DNA from: CAIQNR01 sp031972475
GTDB taxonomy: Bacteria > Babelota > Babeliae > Babelales > CAIQNR01
NCBI GenBank assembly: GCA_031972475.1
Contig: DALYEP010000001.1
Span: 434,001 to 498,000, forward strand
DNA: 64,000 bases
Direction of reading: 5' to 3'
Part shown: piece by piece, positions 33,907 to 45,200 of the stretch
Position numbering within the stretch: position 1 is the first letter of the stretch
Layout of the letters: each line of letters starts with the position of its first letter
The notes under the pieces: generated by a model
Databases searched by the model: none
Told to the model about the DNA's origin: nothing
What the model saw: the letters and a program-made list of their open reading frames with translations, nothing else
Translations under genes and position numbers: made by a program

Positions 33907-34841
33907 AAAAATTTATAGAACAACAGATCAAAATGATCTTCTGAACCACCATTTTTAATACGCCATTCAATTTGATATAACATAGAATGAGCTTGTAACA
34001 ATTTACTTAAAGAAATATTTCTCCAATCTTTTTGTATAAATGAAAAAGGCAATCTATAAGCCATTTTACGAGCATCAATAATATTATTATTTTGTTGCAT
34101 TATAATTACAAAATAAGCACGCCACATTTGCTCTGCCCAATAAGTAGTCCAAAAAGTTGCAGGATATTGATCTTTAATATTATTCCACATATTCCAAAAC
34201 GGAATAATTTTTTTAGAAAAAAAATATTGAGAAAGTGTAAATAATGAAGAATCAGAGATAACAATTTTTGGCAACCAATCTCGAATAAAAAGATCAGTAT
34301 TTTTACCTAAAACCATTGCATAATGAGCAAACATAATAAAATCATCAATCTTTTTAAAAACAACTATTCCACCTGATATTTTTTGAACAGATGAATACTT
34401 TAATACAGGATAAAAAAAAGAAATAATAGCTTCTTTATCTTTAATCGTTAATTCTTGATCAAGATTAAATGTATTAATTGAAGAAAAAGATTTTGGTAAA
34501 TCTTTTATAGCAGAAGATACAATAATACGATGTGGTCCTTTATAAGACTCACAAATATATACTAATTTTGATTGTTCAACTAAAGAAAGATCACTTATTG
34601 AACCAAGCCATAATGTGCGAGTCTCTCCCAAAAATGTCGTATTAATTTCAGCCTCGAAAAGCTCTTTAGAATCTAAAGTTGAACTTATATTTTTTAAAAT
34701 AATAGTATCTATCTTTGATAATCTTTTAAGCAAATCTGTAAAAAACAATCCTGGATATTGAGATTCATAAGTAAAAAAACAAACAGGATATTCTTTATAA
34801 TTATCTTTTGACAAAAAATCAAAGATTTTTGATATAGACAC
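33900..34841 (-). CDS. holA: Probable DNA polymerase III delta subunit (HolA-like), divergent
   Basis: Assigned weakly. The 313 residues have the size of HolA (about 330) and the C-terminal pattern of clamp-loader delta: YRLPFSFIQKDWRNISLSKL followed by LLQAHSMLYQIEWRIKNGG. This resembles the final collar-domain helices in which delta subunits read DxxIKxG. The N-terminal part (FFTYESQYPGLFFTDLLKRL, then LFEAEINTTFLGETRTLWL) fits the minimal ATPase-like fold without a Walker A, as expected for delta. It is last in the rpsO-pnp-rph run. A profile search would decide. Confidence 0.5.
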   Translation of the reverse strand: MSISKIFDFLSKDNYKEYPVCFFTYESQYPGLFFTDLLKRLSKIDTIILKNISSTLDSKELFEAEINTTFLGETRTLWLGSISDLSLVEQSKLVYICESYKGPHRIIVSSAIKDLPKSFSSINTFNLDQELTIKDKEAIISFFYPVLKYSSVQKISGGIVVFKKIDDFIMFAHYAMVLGKNTDLFIRDWLPKIVISDSSLFTLSQYFFSKKIIPFWNMWNNIKDQYPATFWTTYWAEQMWRAYFVIIMQQNNNIIDARKMAYRLPFSFIQKDWRNISLSKLLQAHSMLYQIEWRIKNGGSEDHFDLLFYKFFL

Positions 34842-34853
34842 AAGAAACTCTTT

Positions 34854-35579
34854 TCAAACTAAACTATCTTCAGAGAGGTTTTTTAACATGCTAATAATAG
34901 CATGAGATGCAGATTCTTGCATTAACTGAATTTTTTTCCATTCTATAGGTTTTGATTCGGTTGCGCCTTGAACTTCAATAATTTCACCAGATCCTGTCAT
35001 AACAAAATTAAAATCAGCATCAATAGATGTATCTTCTTCAAAATCAAGATCTAACAAAATATTTTCACCAGAAAGACCAACAGAGAGAGCGCCAATACTA
35101 TTTTGTAAAAAACCATCAGGAGGAGTAAAAGGAAATCGTTTATTAATTAAAGCATAGCGTAAAGCACAATATGCTCCAGTAATAGCAGCAGATCTCGTTC
35201 CTCCATCTGCTTGAATTACGTCACAATCAACATATAAAGTACGTTCACCTAATAAATCTAAATCTAAAACTGATCGTAATGATCTTCCTATTAAGCGAGA
35301 TATCTCAATAGAACGACCATCTCTTTTACCAGCGGAAGACTCTCTTTGCATACGAGGAAAAGTAGCACCTGGAAGCATAGCATATTCTGCCGTAAGCCAA
35401 CCTTTGCCCTTACCTCTCAAAAAAGAAGGGACTCCGTTTTGCATTATTACGGAACATAAAACTTGAGTATTTCCAAGTTTAAAAAGAACGGATCCGTGTG
35501 TGTTTCCTTGTACGTTATAAATAACATTTATTTTACGTGCTTGATTACACACACGACCATCAGGTCTACTTTTTAACAA
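34854..35579 (-). CDS. rph: Ribonuclease PH
   Basis: RNase PH is a phosphorolytic 3'-5' exonuclease that trims tRNA 3' ends. The 241-residue protein begins RPDGRVCNQARKINVIYNVQ and contains GWLTAEYAMLPGATFPR, RDGRSIEISRLIGRSLRSVL, CDVIQADGGTRSAAITGAYC and the C-terminal EVQGATES-type block. Length is standard (about 238). It follows pnp by 16 bases, placing the two phosphorolytic exonucleases together. Confidence 0.96.
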   Translation of the reverse strand: MLKSRPDGRVCNQARKINVIYNVQGNTHGSVLFKLGNTQVLCSVIMQNGVPSFLRGKGKGWLTAEYAMLPGATFPRMQRESSAGKRDGRSIEISRLIGRSLRSVLDLDLLGERTLYVDCDVIQADGGTRSAAITGAYCALRYALINKRFPFTPPDGFLQNSIGALSVGLSGENILLDLDFEEDTSIDADFNFVMTGSGEIIEVQGATESKPIEWKKIQLMQESASHAIISMLKNLSEDSLV

Positions 35580-35595
35580 AGTAAATTACCTTATT

Positions 35596-37677
35596 TTAAA
35601 CTAATTTAAGACGAATGCGATCGAGCTCTGAATCATACTCAACAACTTCTACTTGCAAGCTTGATCCTAGTGGATATGCCGCTTGTAAATTATTTTGTTT
35701 TTCTCTAGGAATCATTGAAATATGAACTAAACCATCTTTTCCAGGAACTAATTCAACAAACATTCCAAAATCGGCAATTCGTTTTACAATTCCATTATAA
35801 ATGGTGCCTTTTTCTATTTTACCAGCAAGCGTTTTAACCCAACCAACTGCAAGATCAATACCTTGCCCTGGCTGACCAAAAATCTTAACAGTTCCATCAT
35901 CTTCAATGTCTATTGAAGTTCCAGTCTTTTCGATAATTTCTCTAATAACTTTACCACCGCTACCAATAACAGCGCCAATCTTATCTGTATCTATTTTAAG
36001 AGTAACAACTTGAGGAACAAGTTCAGATAATTGACTTTTTGGATGAGACATTACCTTTTTCATCTCACCTAAAATATGAATTCTACCGTCACGAGCCTGA
36101 GCAAGAGCTTTTTCAAAAACTTCTCTTAACAGTCCACCCTTATACTTAATATCCATTTGAATTGCAGTAATACCTTTTTCTGTACCTGCAACCTTAAAGT
36201 CCATCAGTCCAAAAGCATCTTCAAAACCACTTATATCTGTTAATACAGTAAAGTCTGAAGTCTTTCCTTTTATAAGACCCATAGCAACACCACCCACCAT
36301 ATCTTTGATAGGAATACCACCGTCAAGAAATGCCATAGTTGCACTACATACTGTAGCCATAGAGCTTGAACCATCAGATTCTAAAATATCTGAAACAATT
36401 CTTATGGTGTAAGGGAAAGAATCTTTATCAGGAAGAATATATTTAAAAGATGAAGCAGCCAAATGACCATGTCCAACTTCACGTCTATTTGGAGCTCTTA
36501 ATCCTCGAGCTTCTCCAACTGCAAATGCAGGGAAATTATAGTGAAGCATAAAAGATCCATCAACTTCTCCACCCATAATATCTTCTATTTTTTGCTCATC
36601 TTGACCACTACCAAGAGTCAATGTCGCCAAACTTTGAGTGTTACCACGAGTAAACAAAGCAGAACCATGAACAAATGGTAAAAAACCTACTTGAGTTTCA
36701 ATAGAACGTACTTCTGTATATCCTCTACCATCAATACGTTTACCTTGTTTACATATAATTTCTGTAACACGTTCTTTTAATTCTTGATCAAAAATATATT
36801 CAAAAATTGCTTTCTTTTCTTCCCCATATGAAACAATCTCATTAGCAAAATGAGTGAAGAAATCATGCTGCAACTTTTTCATAGCATCGCTACGCTCTAC
36901 CTTTGGCTTATTAAACAATGGAGCCACACGCTCATCGCTTAAAAAATCAAATGCTTTATTTTCCCATTCATCCCAATTAATACCAAAATCAGATGATTCT
37001 TTAGAAATTTCATTATTAGCAAAGATTTCTTTCTGCCATTCAACTTGCTCTTTAATAGAAGCATGCGCTAAAAATAAAGCATCTACTAATTCTTGTTCAG
37101 ATATTTCATTAGTTGCACCTTCAACCATACAAATACCTTCATAGGTACCAACAACAATAATCTTAACATCTGATTCAAGACTTTGTTCATAAGTTGGATC
37201 TATTACCCATTTACCATCTAAACGGCCAACTTCAGCTATTCCAACAGGACCCATAAAAGGAATATGTGATGCGCAAAGAGCAATCGAAGCTGCCAATGGA
37301 GCTAACGAATGTGGGGTATGCTCTTTATCAACAGAATATACTGTTACAACAACTTGAACTTGATTAAAATAATCTTTTGGGAAAAGAGGACGAATTGCCC
37401 TATCAATAATACGAGAAGTTAGAACCTCTTTATCAGAAGATTTCCCTTCTCGCTTAAAATACCCGCCAGGTATTTTACCTACCGCACAAAATGGCTCTCT
37501 ATAATCAACCGAAAGTGGGAAAAATCCTGGGAATCCTTCAGCTTGAGCTGACACCACTGTTGCTAATAAAACTGTACCACCTTGTTGCAAAAGCGCAGAA
37601 CCATGAGCCTGACGAGCTAATGCATTAATTTTCACCGAGTAGCCACGACGTGGCAATGTAAATATACCTTTAGACAT
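35596..37677 (-). CDS. pnp: Polyribonucleotide nucleotidyltransferase
   Basis: PNPase degrades mRNA phosphorolytically, usually as a trimer in the degradosome. The 693-residue protein has two RNase PH-like cores separated by an alpha domain. The active second core includes IDGRGYTEVRSIE, FTRGNTQSLATLTLG, NFPAFAVGEARG and SDILESDGSSSMATVC. A KH domain (IGAVIGSGGKVIREIIEKTG) and an S1 domain (YNGIVKRIADFGMFVELVPG) follow. Length is normal. It follows rpsO, the classical rpsO-pnp pair. Confidence 0.97.
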   Translation of the reverse strand: MSKGIFTLPRRGYSVKINALARQAHGSALLQQGGTVLLATVVSAQAEGFPGFFPLSVDYREPFCAVGKIPGGYFKREGKSSDKEVLTSRIIDRAIRPLFPKDYFNQVQVVVTVYSVDKEHTPHSLAPLAASIALCASHIPFMGPVGIAEVGRLDGKWVIDPTYEQSLESDVKIIVVGTYEGICMVEGATNEISEQELVDALFLAHASIKEQVEWQKEIFANNEISKESSDFGINWDEWENKAFDFLSDERVAPLFNKPKVERSDAMKKLQHDFFTHFANEIVSYGEEKKAIFEYIFDQELKERVTEIICKQGKRIDGRGYTEVRSIETQVGFLPFVHGSALFTRGNTQSLATLTLGSGQDEQKIEDIMGGEVDGSFMLHYNFPAFAVGEARGLRAPNRREVGHGHLAASSFKYILPDKDSFPYTIRIVSDILESDGSSSMATVCSATMAFLDGGIPIKDMVGGVAMGLIKGKTSDFTVLTDISGFEDAFGLMDFKVAGTEKGITAIQMDIKYKGGLLREVFEKALAQARDGRIHILGEMKKVMSHPKSQLSELVPQVVTLKIDTDKIGAVIGSGGKVIREIIEKTGTSIDIEDDGTVKIFGQPGQGIDLAVGWVKTLAGKIEKGTIYNGIVKRIADFGMFVELVPGKDGLVHISMIPREKQNNLQAAYPLGSSLQVEVVEYDSELDRIRLKLV

Positions 37678-37711
37678 ATCTTGTCTCTCTAATCGTTTTT
37701 TATGAAGAGAC

Positions 37712-37942
37712 TTAAGCTTTTTTACTATTCAATACATCAACTACTTTAGTATATGTATCAAAATCAGTTCTCTTCAAATAAGTTAAAAATTTCTTCCTTG
37801 TAGCCACTTTTTTCAAAATACTACGACGAGAACTAAAGTCCTTGTCATGCTGGCTAACATGAGCAGTTAAACGCACAATATCATCTGTTAATGCTATAAT
37901 TTGAACTTGTGCAGAACCTGTATCTTTTTCATGCTTTTTCAT
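37712..37942 (-). CDS. rpsO: 30S ribosomal protein S15, N-terminally short
   Basis: S15 binds the 16S central domain and bridges to 23S rRNA. The product is only 76 residues against about 89. The conserved DTGS (E. coli 20-23) is at 7-10, so about 13 residues of the first helix are missing. The rest is intact: HVSQHDKDFSSRRSILKKVA and KKFLTYLKRTDFDTY. An in-frame TAG lies seven codons upstream with no ATG, GTG or TTG between, so the short form is not a start-site error unless ATT is used. It precedes pnp. Confidence 0.9.
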   Translation of the reverse strand: MKKHEKDTGSAQVQIIALTDDIVRLTAHVSQHDKDFSSRRSILKKVATRKKFLTYLKRTDFDTYTKVVDVLNSKKA

Positions 37943-37995
37943 AAAAATCTCAATCTTTACCTAAAATAAATACTTAAACCAATATTCCATCTATG

Positions 37996-38070
37996 TGGTA
38001 GGCGCGAGCGGGATTGAACCGCTGACCCCTGCTACGTCAAAGCAGTGCTCTACCACTGAGCTACGCGCCT
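37996..38070 (-). tRNA. tRNA-Val (GAC)
   Basis: The minus strand folds as a tRNA. The seven-pair acceptor AGGCGCG/CGCGCCT is followed by A73 and an encoded CCA. The D arm is GCTC..GAGC. The anticodon stem CTGCT/AGCAG has loop TTGACGT (anticodon GAC), and the T arm is AGCGG-TTCAATC-CCGCT. It lies 25 bases after rpoC and 53 before rpsO, so it is probably cut from a longer transcript. Confidence 0.93.
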
Positions 38071-38095
38071 CACACTATTATCTAACTAATTTCAA

Positions 38096-41000
38096 TTACA
38101 TACGAAAAAATGAATTTTCGCGCATCTTTTGCTCTTCTTCACGAGCCCTACGTTCTAAATCAGAAATATCATCACCTAGATATTTTTTCCTAAATGATGC
38201 AACTCCTGTACCTGCTGGAATAAGCTTTCCAATAGTTAGATTTTCTTTAAGACCATAGAGATTATCTATTTTCCCAGAAATAGCAGCTTCCGTCAAAATA
38301 CGTGTTGTTTCTTGGAACGATGCCGCTGAAATAACACTTTCTGTACTTAAAGATGCTGTAGTAATACCCATCAATATTGGAGTTGCTGTTGCAACTTTCT
38401 TACCCTGTTCACGTATAGCTTGATTTACTTGTTTAAAGTGAATTTTATCAACACGATCACCTATCAAGAAATCTGTATCGCCAGGATCAGTCACACGAAC
38501 TTTACGCATCATCTGACGAACAATAATTTCAATATGACCATCACTGATATCAACATTTTGCAACTTAAATATTTGTTGAATATGATCAACAATATAATGT
38601 TGCAAATGATCTGCGCCTAAAATACGCAATAAATCATGTAGAACAGGCTCACCAGAAGTCAAGTGATCACCAGCACTTACCACATCACCTTCTTGGACAT
38701 TAATTTGCTTTCCTCGAGGAACAAGATACTCATGTACAGTTCCTGTATCAGAAGTAACAACTAATTTACGCATACCTCTATAAAGACCACCAAATGAAAC
38801 TACGCCATCAGAATCTGCTAAAATAGCTGCTTCTTTTGGAGCTCGAGCTTCAAATAATTCTGCTATTCGAGGCAATCCACCAACAGTAATATCTTTAGAT
38901 TTTGATGTTTCACGAGGCATACGAGCAATTGCATCACCAGCTTTAACTTCAGCACCATCTAACACAGAAACATATGCTCCTGAAGGAAGATAATAATGAG
39001 CGACTTCATTACCTTGTTTATCAAGAATAATAAATCCTGGCTGATATTTATCACTTTTATGCTCAAGAACAATTTTAGCTGTAGACTGAGAGTTTTCGTT
39101 ATATTCTTCTTGAATAGTAACATTGTTAATAAGATCAACGTACTGAATAGTACCTTCTTTTTCTGTTAAAATCACAGATGCGTTAATATCCCATTCAACA
39201 AGCTTATCACCTTTATTAACTTTTTGACCTTGCTCTACCAATAAAATAGATCCATAATCAATAATATTATGTTGCATTTCTCGTCCATCAGCAGATCTTA
39301 AAATAAGCTCTGCTTTACGACTTAGAACAATATTTTTACTATCTCGTGTAAGAATACTTCTTACTCCACGAAACTCCACAATACCATCATGTTTAGCATA
39401 AAATGCTGATTGAGTTGCCTCACCACTTGCAGTACCCCCTACGTGGAAAGTTCTCATAGTAAGCTGCGTACCAGGCTCACCAATTGATTGCGCTGCAATA
39501 ATACCTGCAGTCACACCAACATCTACAATTTCGCAACGAGCTAAATCATAACCATAACATTGTGCACACACACCACGTTTTGCCTGACAAGCAAGTACAG
39601 AACGAACATCAATTTCAGAAACAGCTGATTGTTCTATTTTTTCTGAAATTTCTCGACTAATAACTTCACCTTGTTTTGCAAACAATTCACCAGTTACAGG
39701 ATCTTTAATATCTGTTGCAGCAACTCTACCATAAACTCTTGCGCTTAGTGGGTATATAACGTCACCACCTTCACGCAAATCAGTTACGGTTCTATAACCC
39801 ATAGAGTGGCAATCTTTCATAGAAACAACCACATCCTGAGCAACGTCAACTAAACGACGTGTTAAATAACCAGAGTTTGCAGTTTTCAATGCTGTATCAG
39901 CTTGACCTTTACGGGCACCGTGAGTAGAAATAAAGTACTCAAAAACACTAAGTCCATCTTTAAAGTTTGCTTTAACAGGTGTTTCAATAATTTCACCAGA
40001 AGGCTTACCCATTAATCCACGCATACCAACAAGCTGTTTAATTTGCTCTTTAGAACCCTTAGCGCCTGATATCAAAAACATATAAACTGAATTAAAGGGA
40101 CGAAGAACTTTATCTTCATTTTTAAATGCAACATGATCTTGCTCTTCAAATCCACGTAACATATCATTTGCTATTTCAGCTGTAGCTTGGAACCATGTAC
40201 TAATAACTTTATTTTTACGCTCACCGTCGGTAATAACACCATCTTGATAAAGCTTTTCAACCTTAACAACCTCTTTTTCAGCATTTTTCAAAATAATATC
40301 TTTTGAATCAGGAGAAAGAAGATCATCTATACAAAATGATGCACCGCTTTGTGTTGAATAATAAAAACCAAGTTTTTTAATTTTATCCAAGGATATAACA
40401 GTTTTTTCTTGACCAAACTTTGCATAGATAACTCTAATAATTTTCTTCAAATCACTTTTTTGAACAATTTTATTAGTCCATTCAAAATCAGATCCTTCAG
40501 GCAATGCTTGGTGTAATAAAACACGCCCTACAGCAGTGTCTACCATAACACCAGAATTTAACCTGACTTTAATACGAGTATGCAATTCTACCTGTTCACA
40601 TTGAAAAGCAGTAATAACTTCATCAATGCTAGAAAAAACTGTACCTTCTCCTTTTAAATTGCATCTTACTTTTGTCATATAATGCAATCCAAGAATCATA
40701 TCTTGAGAAGGAACTGTAACAGGATGCCCATTTGAAGGAGATAAAACATTGCGAGTAGAAAGCATTAATTCTTCGGACTCTTTGCACGCTTTATCACTTA
40801 ATGGTAAATGAACTGCCATTTGGTCACCATCAAAGTCTGCGTTAAATGCAGCACAAACCAATGGATGAATCTTGATAGCTTTACCATCAACCAAAATTGG
40901 ATGGAATGCTTGTATACCTAATCTATGCAATGTTGGAGCACGATTTAAAAGCACAGGACGCTTGCTTACAATATCTTCAAGAACATCCCAAACATCATCA

Positions 41001-42226
41001 TGACTCTCTTCTACCATTTTTTTAGCAACACGCAAATTAGGAGCTATTTCGCGTTCAAGTAAGCCCGCATAAATATAAGACTTAAACAACTCAAGTGCCA
41101 TTTTTTTAGGCAATCCACATTGATCAAGTTTTAATTCAGGATCTACAACAATTACAGATCTTCCTGAATAGTCAACACGCTTACCTAATAAATTTTGACG
41201 GAAACGACCCTGTTTTCCTCGTAGCATCTCACTTAAAGATTTAAGTGGTCGTTTATTTGAACCACGTACAGGCTGCCCTCTACGACCATTGTCAATTAAA
41301 GCATCTACAGATTCCTGTAGCATACGCTTTTCATTTTTTATGATAACTTCTGGAGCTTCAATTTCGTACAATCTACGTAAACGAATGTTTCGATTTAAAA
41401 CACGTCTATACAATTCATTTAAATCAGAACTTGCAAATCGACCACCCTCTGGTAATGGAACTAAAGGTCGTAAATCAGGTGGTAAAACAGGAAGAACAGA
41501 CATCACCATCCATTCAGGACGAAGATGTGACTGAGCTATATTAGTAAATATTTTAATTCTTCTAATTAACTTATGACGAACAGCTACAGAATTTGTGCGC
41601 TTATATTCTTCTTTTAAACGAGCTATTTCTTCTTGTAAATTGATTCCGGTTAAAAGTTCTTTAACAGCTTCTGCACCACTGCCTACTTTAAAAAGTAAGT
41701 CCTCAGGGTGAGCTTCCATATAAGCTTCACTTTCTGATGCAGAAATAAGAGTTTTTATAGGATATGGCGAATTTCCTTGATTAAGAACAATAGAAGTATC
41801 AAAATAAACAACTCGCTCAAGATCTTTAACTGAAAAATCTAAAACTAAGCTTAAATAACTTGGAATACCTTTAAGATACCAAATGTGACAAACTGGAGCT
41901 ACTAGCTCTATATGCCCCATGCGCTCTCTTCTAACGCGAGATTGAATTACTTCAACCCCGCATTTTTCACAAGTAACACCACGATGCTTCATTCGCTTAT
42001 ATTTTCCACAATTACATTCCCAGTCCTTTACCGGACCAAAAATTCTTGCGCAAAACAATCCATCTTTTTCAGGTTTAAGCGTACGGTAATTAATAGTTTC
42101 TATTTTCTTAACCTCTCCATACGATAAAGCTTTAACCTTATCTGGAGAAGCCAAACTAATACGTAATGCATTAAACTGAGTTACGTTTATGTACTCCCTA
42201 AATCTTTGGAGTATTTGACTATTCAT
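38096..42226 (-). CDS. rpoC: RNA polymerase beta' subunit
   Basis: The largest RNA polymerase subunit, carrying the catalytic magnesium site. From the ATG ending at 42226 it has 1376 residues. These include zinc site 1 (CNCGKYKRMKHRGVTCEKCG), the clamp, the catalytic loop FNADFDGDQMAVHLP, zinc site 2 with CQAKRGVCAQCYG, the trigger-loop block (TAGIIAAQSIGEPGTQLTMR) and the C-terminal jaw. The start lies eight bases inside the end of rpoB and is preceded by an excellent AAGGAGGAGG; the frame extends to a TTG that I rejected. It is separate from rpoB, not fused. Confidence 0.97.
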   Translation of the reverse strand: MNSQILQRFREYINVTQFNALRISLASPDKVKALSYGEVKKIETINYRTLKPEKDGLFCARIFGPVKDWECNCGKYKRMKHRGVTCEKCGVEVIQSRVRRERMGHIELVAPVCHIWYLKGIPSYLSLVLDFSVKDLERVVYFDTSIVLNQGNSPYPIKTLISASESEAYMEAHPEDLLFKVGSGAEAVKELLTGINLQEEIARLKEEYKRTNSVAVRHKLIRRIKIFTNIAQSHLRPEWMVMSVLPVLPPDLRPLVPLPEGGRFASSDLNELYRRVLNRNIRLRRLYEIEAPEVIIKNEKRMLQESVDALIDNGRRGQPVRGSNKRPLKSLSEMLRGKQGRFRQNLLGKRVDYSGRSVIVVDPELKLDQCGLPKKMALELFKSYIYAGLLEREIAPNLRVAKKMVEESHDDVWDVLEDIVSKRPVLLNRAPTLHRLGIQAFHPILVDGKAIKIHPLVCAAFNADFDGDQMAVHLPLSDKACKESEELMLSTRNVLSPSNGHPVTVPSQDMILGLHYMTKVRCNLKGEGTVFSSIDEVITAFQCEQVELHTRIKVRLNSGVMVDTAVGRVLLHQALPEGSDFEWTNKIVQKSDLKKIIRVIYAKFGQEKTVISLDKIKKLGFYYSTQSGASFCIDDLLSPDSKDIILKNAEKEVVKVEKLYQDGVITDGERKNKVISTWFQATAEIANDMLRGFEEQDHVAFKNEDKVLRPFNSVYMFLISGAKGSKEQIKQLVGMRGLMGKPSGEIIETPVKANFKDGLSVFEYFISTHGARKGQADTALKTANSGYLTRRLVDVAQDVVVSMKDCHSMGYRTVTDLREGGDVIYPLSARVYGRVAATDIKDPVTGELFAKQGEVISREISEKIEQSAVSEIDVRSVLACQAKRGVCAQCYGYDLARCEIVDVGVTAGIIAAQSIGEPGTQLTMRTFHVGGTASGEATQSAFYAKHDGIVEFRGVRSILTRDSKNIVLSRKAELILRSADGREMQHNIIDYGSILLVEQGQKVNKGDKLVEWDINASVILTEKEGTIQYVDLINNVTIQEEYNENSQSTAKIVLEHKSDKYQPGFIILDKQGNEVAHYYLPSGAYVSVLDGAEVKAGDAIARMPRETSKSKDITVGGLPRIAELFEARAPKEAAILADSDGVVSFGGLYRGMRKLVVTSDTGTVHEYLVPRGKQINVQEGDVVSAGDHLTSGEPVLHDLLRILGADHLQHYIVDHIQQIFKLQNVDISDGHIEIIVRQMMRKVRVTDPGDTDFLIGDRVDKIHFKQVNQAIREQGKKVATATPILMGITTASLSTESVISAASFQETTRILTEAAISGKIDNLYGLKENLTIGKLIPAGTGVASFRKKYLGDDISDLERRAREEEQKMRENSFFRM

Positions 42227-45200
42227 TAGCCTCCTCCTTACCAATCTTACATAGATCCACTTGCAACCCTAAACTCTGTAACTCTTTAATCAAAACATTA
42301 AATGATTCTGGCAATCCAGGCTCAGCAATTTGATCATTATGAACAATTGCATCATAAACCTTATGTCTACCAGCAATATCATCTGATTTATAAGTTAACA
42401 TTTCTTGTAATGCATATGCAGCACCGTGCGCTTGCAATGCCCATACTTCCATTTCTCCAAGTCTCTGCCCTCCAAATTGAGCTTTACCGCCCAATGGCTG
42501 TTGAGTAACAAGAGAGTATGGCCCAACTGAACGAGCATGCAATTTATCATCAACCATATGATTTAATTTCATCATATAAATCGATCCCACAGTTACTGGC
42601 TGATCAAAGTACTCACCAGTTCTTCCATCTCTAATACGATACGATCCGTTTTGAGAAATATTAAGATCTTTTAAAATTGGTTGAATATCTCTTTCAAATG
42701 CAGGTCCTTCAAACACAGGAATGGTAAATCTTAATCCTTCTTTTGCTGTTTTACGAGCAAGAGACATTAACCCTTCTTCTCCATGCGTTTTTTCGAATGT
42801 TTCTACAAATTCCTTTTCAAAATATTTCTCAAGGAATGCTTTAACTTCTTTATAACTTTGATCTTGCAAAAGATTAGTTAAATTCTTACCAATTTTTCTT
42901 CCTGCAAATCCAAGAATTGTTTCTAAAATCTGACCTACGTTCATACGAGCAGGCACACCAATTGGATTTAAAACAATATCAACAGGTGTTCCATCTTCCA
43001 TGTATGGCATATCTTCACGCGGGACTATTGTTGATACAACACCTTTATTACCGTGTCTACCAGCAATTTTATCCCCTACTTGCACGCTACGCTTAGCTGC
43101 AATGTAGACTTTTACCATTTTAATAACACCAGAAGGAAGTGAATCACCTTTTTTAAATTTATTAATTTTTTCTTCGCGCAAACCTTCAAGAACATGCAAT
43201 TGTGTTTGAAGTGTTGTTACTAAATGCTCAACTTCTTCTGAAAGTTTTTTATCAGAAGGTCTAAGTGTAATGATCAAATCAATATCATGTTTTAATATTT
43301 TAGCCGCGTCGAAAACACCTTTTGTTATAAACTCAGAAGCATCTTTTTGAGCTGGTTTTTGACCATCTAACAAAGCAACTATTTTCTCTAACATCATGCG
43401 TTTTAAAAACAAAGAATGTTGAGAAAAATCAAACTCTAGTTTTTGAATCTGCTTTAAGACTTCTTCTTTATAACGTTTATCTTTACGAATACCACTTCGA
43501 GAGAAAATTTTAACATCTGTTACCATTCCCTCAACCCCAGGTGGAACTCGCAATGATGTATCACGAACTTCTCTTGATTTTTCACCAAAAATAGCACGTA
43601 ACAATTTTTCTTCAGGAGAATATTGCACATCCCCTTTTAAAGTCACCTTACCAACAAGAATATCGCCAGGCTTAACACGTGAGCCAACTTTAATAATCCC
43701 ATCTTCATCGAGAGCAGACAATGCATGCTCACTAGCATTAGGAATATCACGAGTAATATCTTCAGGCCCAAGCTTTGTATCTCTAGCATCAACAACATAT
43801 TCATCGATTGCTACAGAAGTAAAAACGTCATCAGTAACAAGGCGCTTGCTTAAAACAATAGCATCTTCAAAGTTGTATCCATGCCACGGCATAAAGGCAA
43901 CTAATATATTTGCACCTAACGCAAGCTCTCCATTATCCATAGCAGAACCATTAGTAAGAACATCACCCGCCTTAACACGCTGACCCTGTTTGACGATTGG
44001 AATATGATGAACCCATGTGCTCATAGTAGATTTTTGGAATTTTTTTAAATGATAAACATCAATTCCTTGGGAAGCCCAATCTTCTATAGAATCAAACTCT
44101 GATTCATCACAACGAATAACCACTTTATCCGCAGAAACATATTCAACAGTACCTGACCTTCTAGCTGCTACAGAAGCATTTGACGATTTTGCAATTTCTC
44201 GCTCCATGCCAGTTCCAACAAGAGGAGCTTCTGTTCTAATTAAAGGAACAGCTTGACGTTGCATATTTGCACCCATAAGAGCACGCGATGCGTCATCATG
44301 TTCAAGAAAAGGAATTAATGCTGCCGAAACAGAAACAAGTTGTTTTGGAGAAAGATCAATATAATCAACGACATCAGTAGAAACAACAGTAAAATCAGTT
44401 GCATGACGAGCAACAACTGTTTTTGTTTCTATTTTTTTACCACCAGGATGTACTGCATCTGCTTGAGCTATATAATGATTATTTTCAGAAAAAGCATCTA
44501 AGAAGACTACTTTATCTTCAATTTTACCATCTTTTACAGGTCTATAAGCAGTCTCTATAAAACCTAAGTCATTCACCATTGCATAAGAAGATAATGAAGA
44601 AATCAAACCAACTGTTTGACCTTCTGGTGTTTCAATAGGACAAATACGACCATAGTGAGATGTATGAACGTCACGAACTTCATAAGTAGCTCGATCTTTC
44701 ATAACACCACCAGGCCCAAGAGCAGACAATCTTCTTTTATGAGCAATTTCGGCAAGTGGATTTGTTTGATCCATAAACTGAGAAAGCTGGCCTGTCCCAA
44801 AAAATTCGCGTAATACCGCCCCTAAAGGCTTTACATTAAGAAGATCTTGAGGCATTAGTGTACTATGAGCTTCTTGCATTCTAAAACGCTCACGAATGAT
44901 ACGTTCAATTCTCAAAAAACCTAAATAAACTTGATTGCTTAATAATTCACCAACAAGACGGACTCTTCTATTTCCTAAATGGTCAATATCGTCTAATTCT
45001 CCCTCAGCTCGCTCACGCAAACCAAGCAAATACTTTACTGTGGCAATAATATCTTCACGAGTAAGAGCTTTTTGATCTTCAGAAACTGAAAGTCCTAACT
45101 TTCTATTAATTCTAATACGACCAACAGAAGTTAAATCGTAAAAACGAGAATTAAACAATAAATTTTCAAGACGTTCTTTTACTTCTTCTAATAAAGAATT

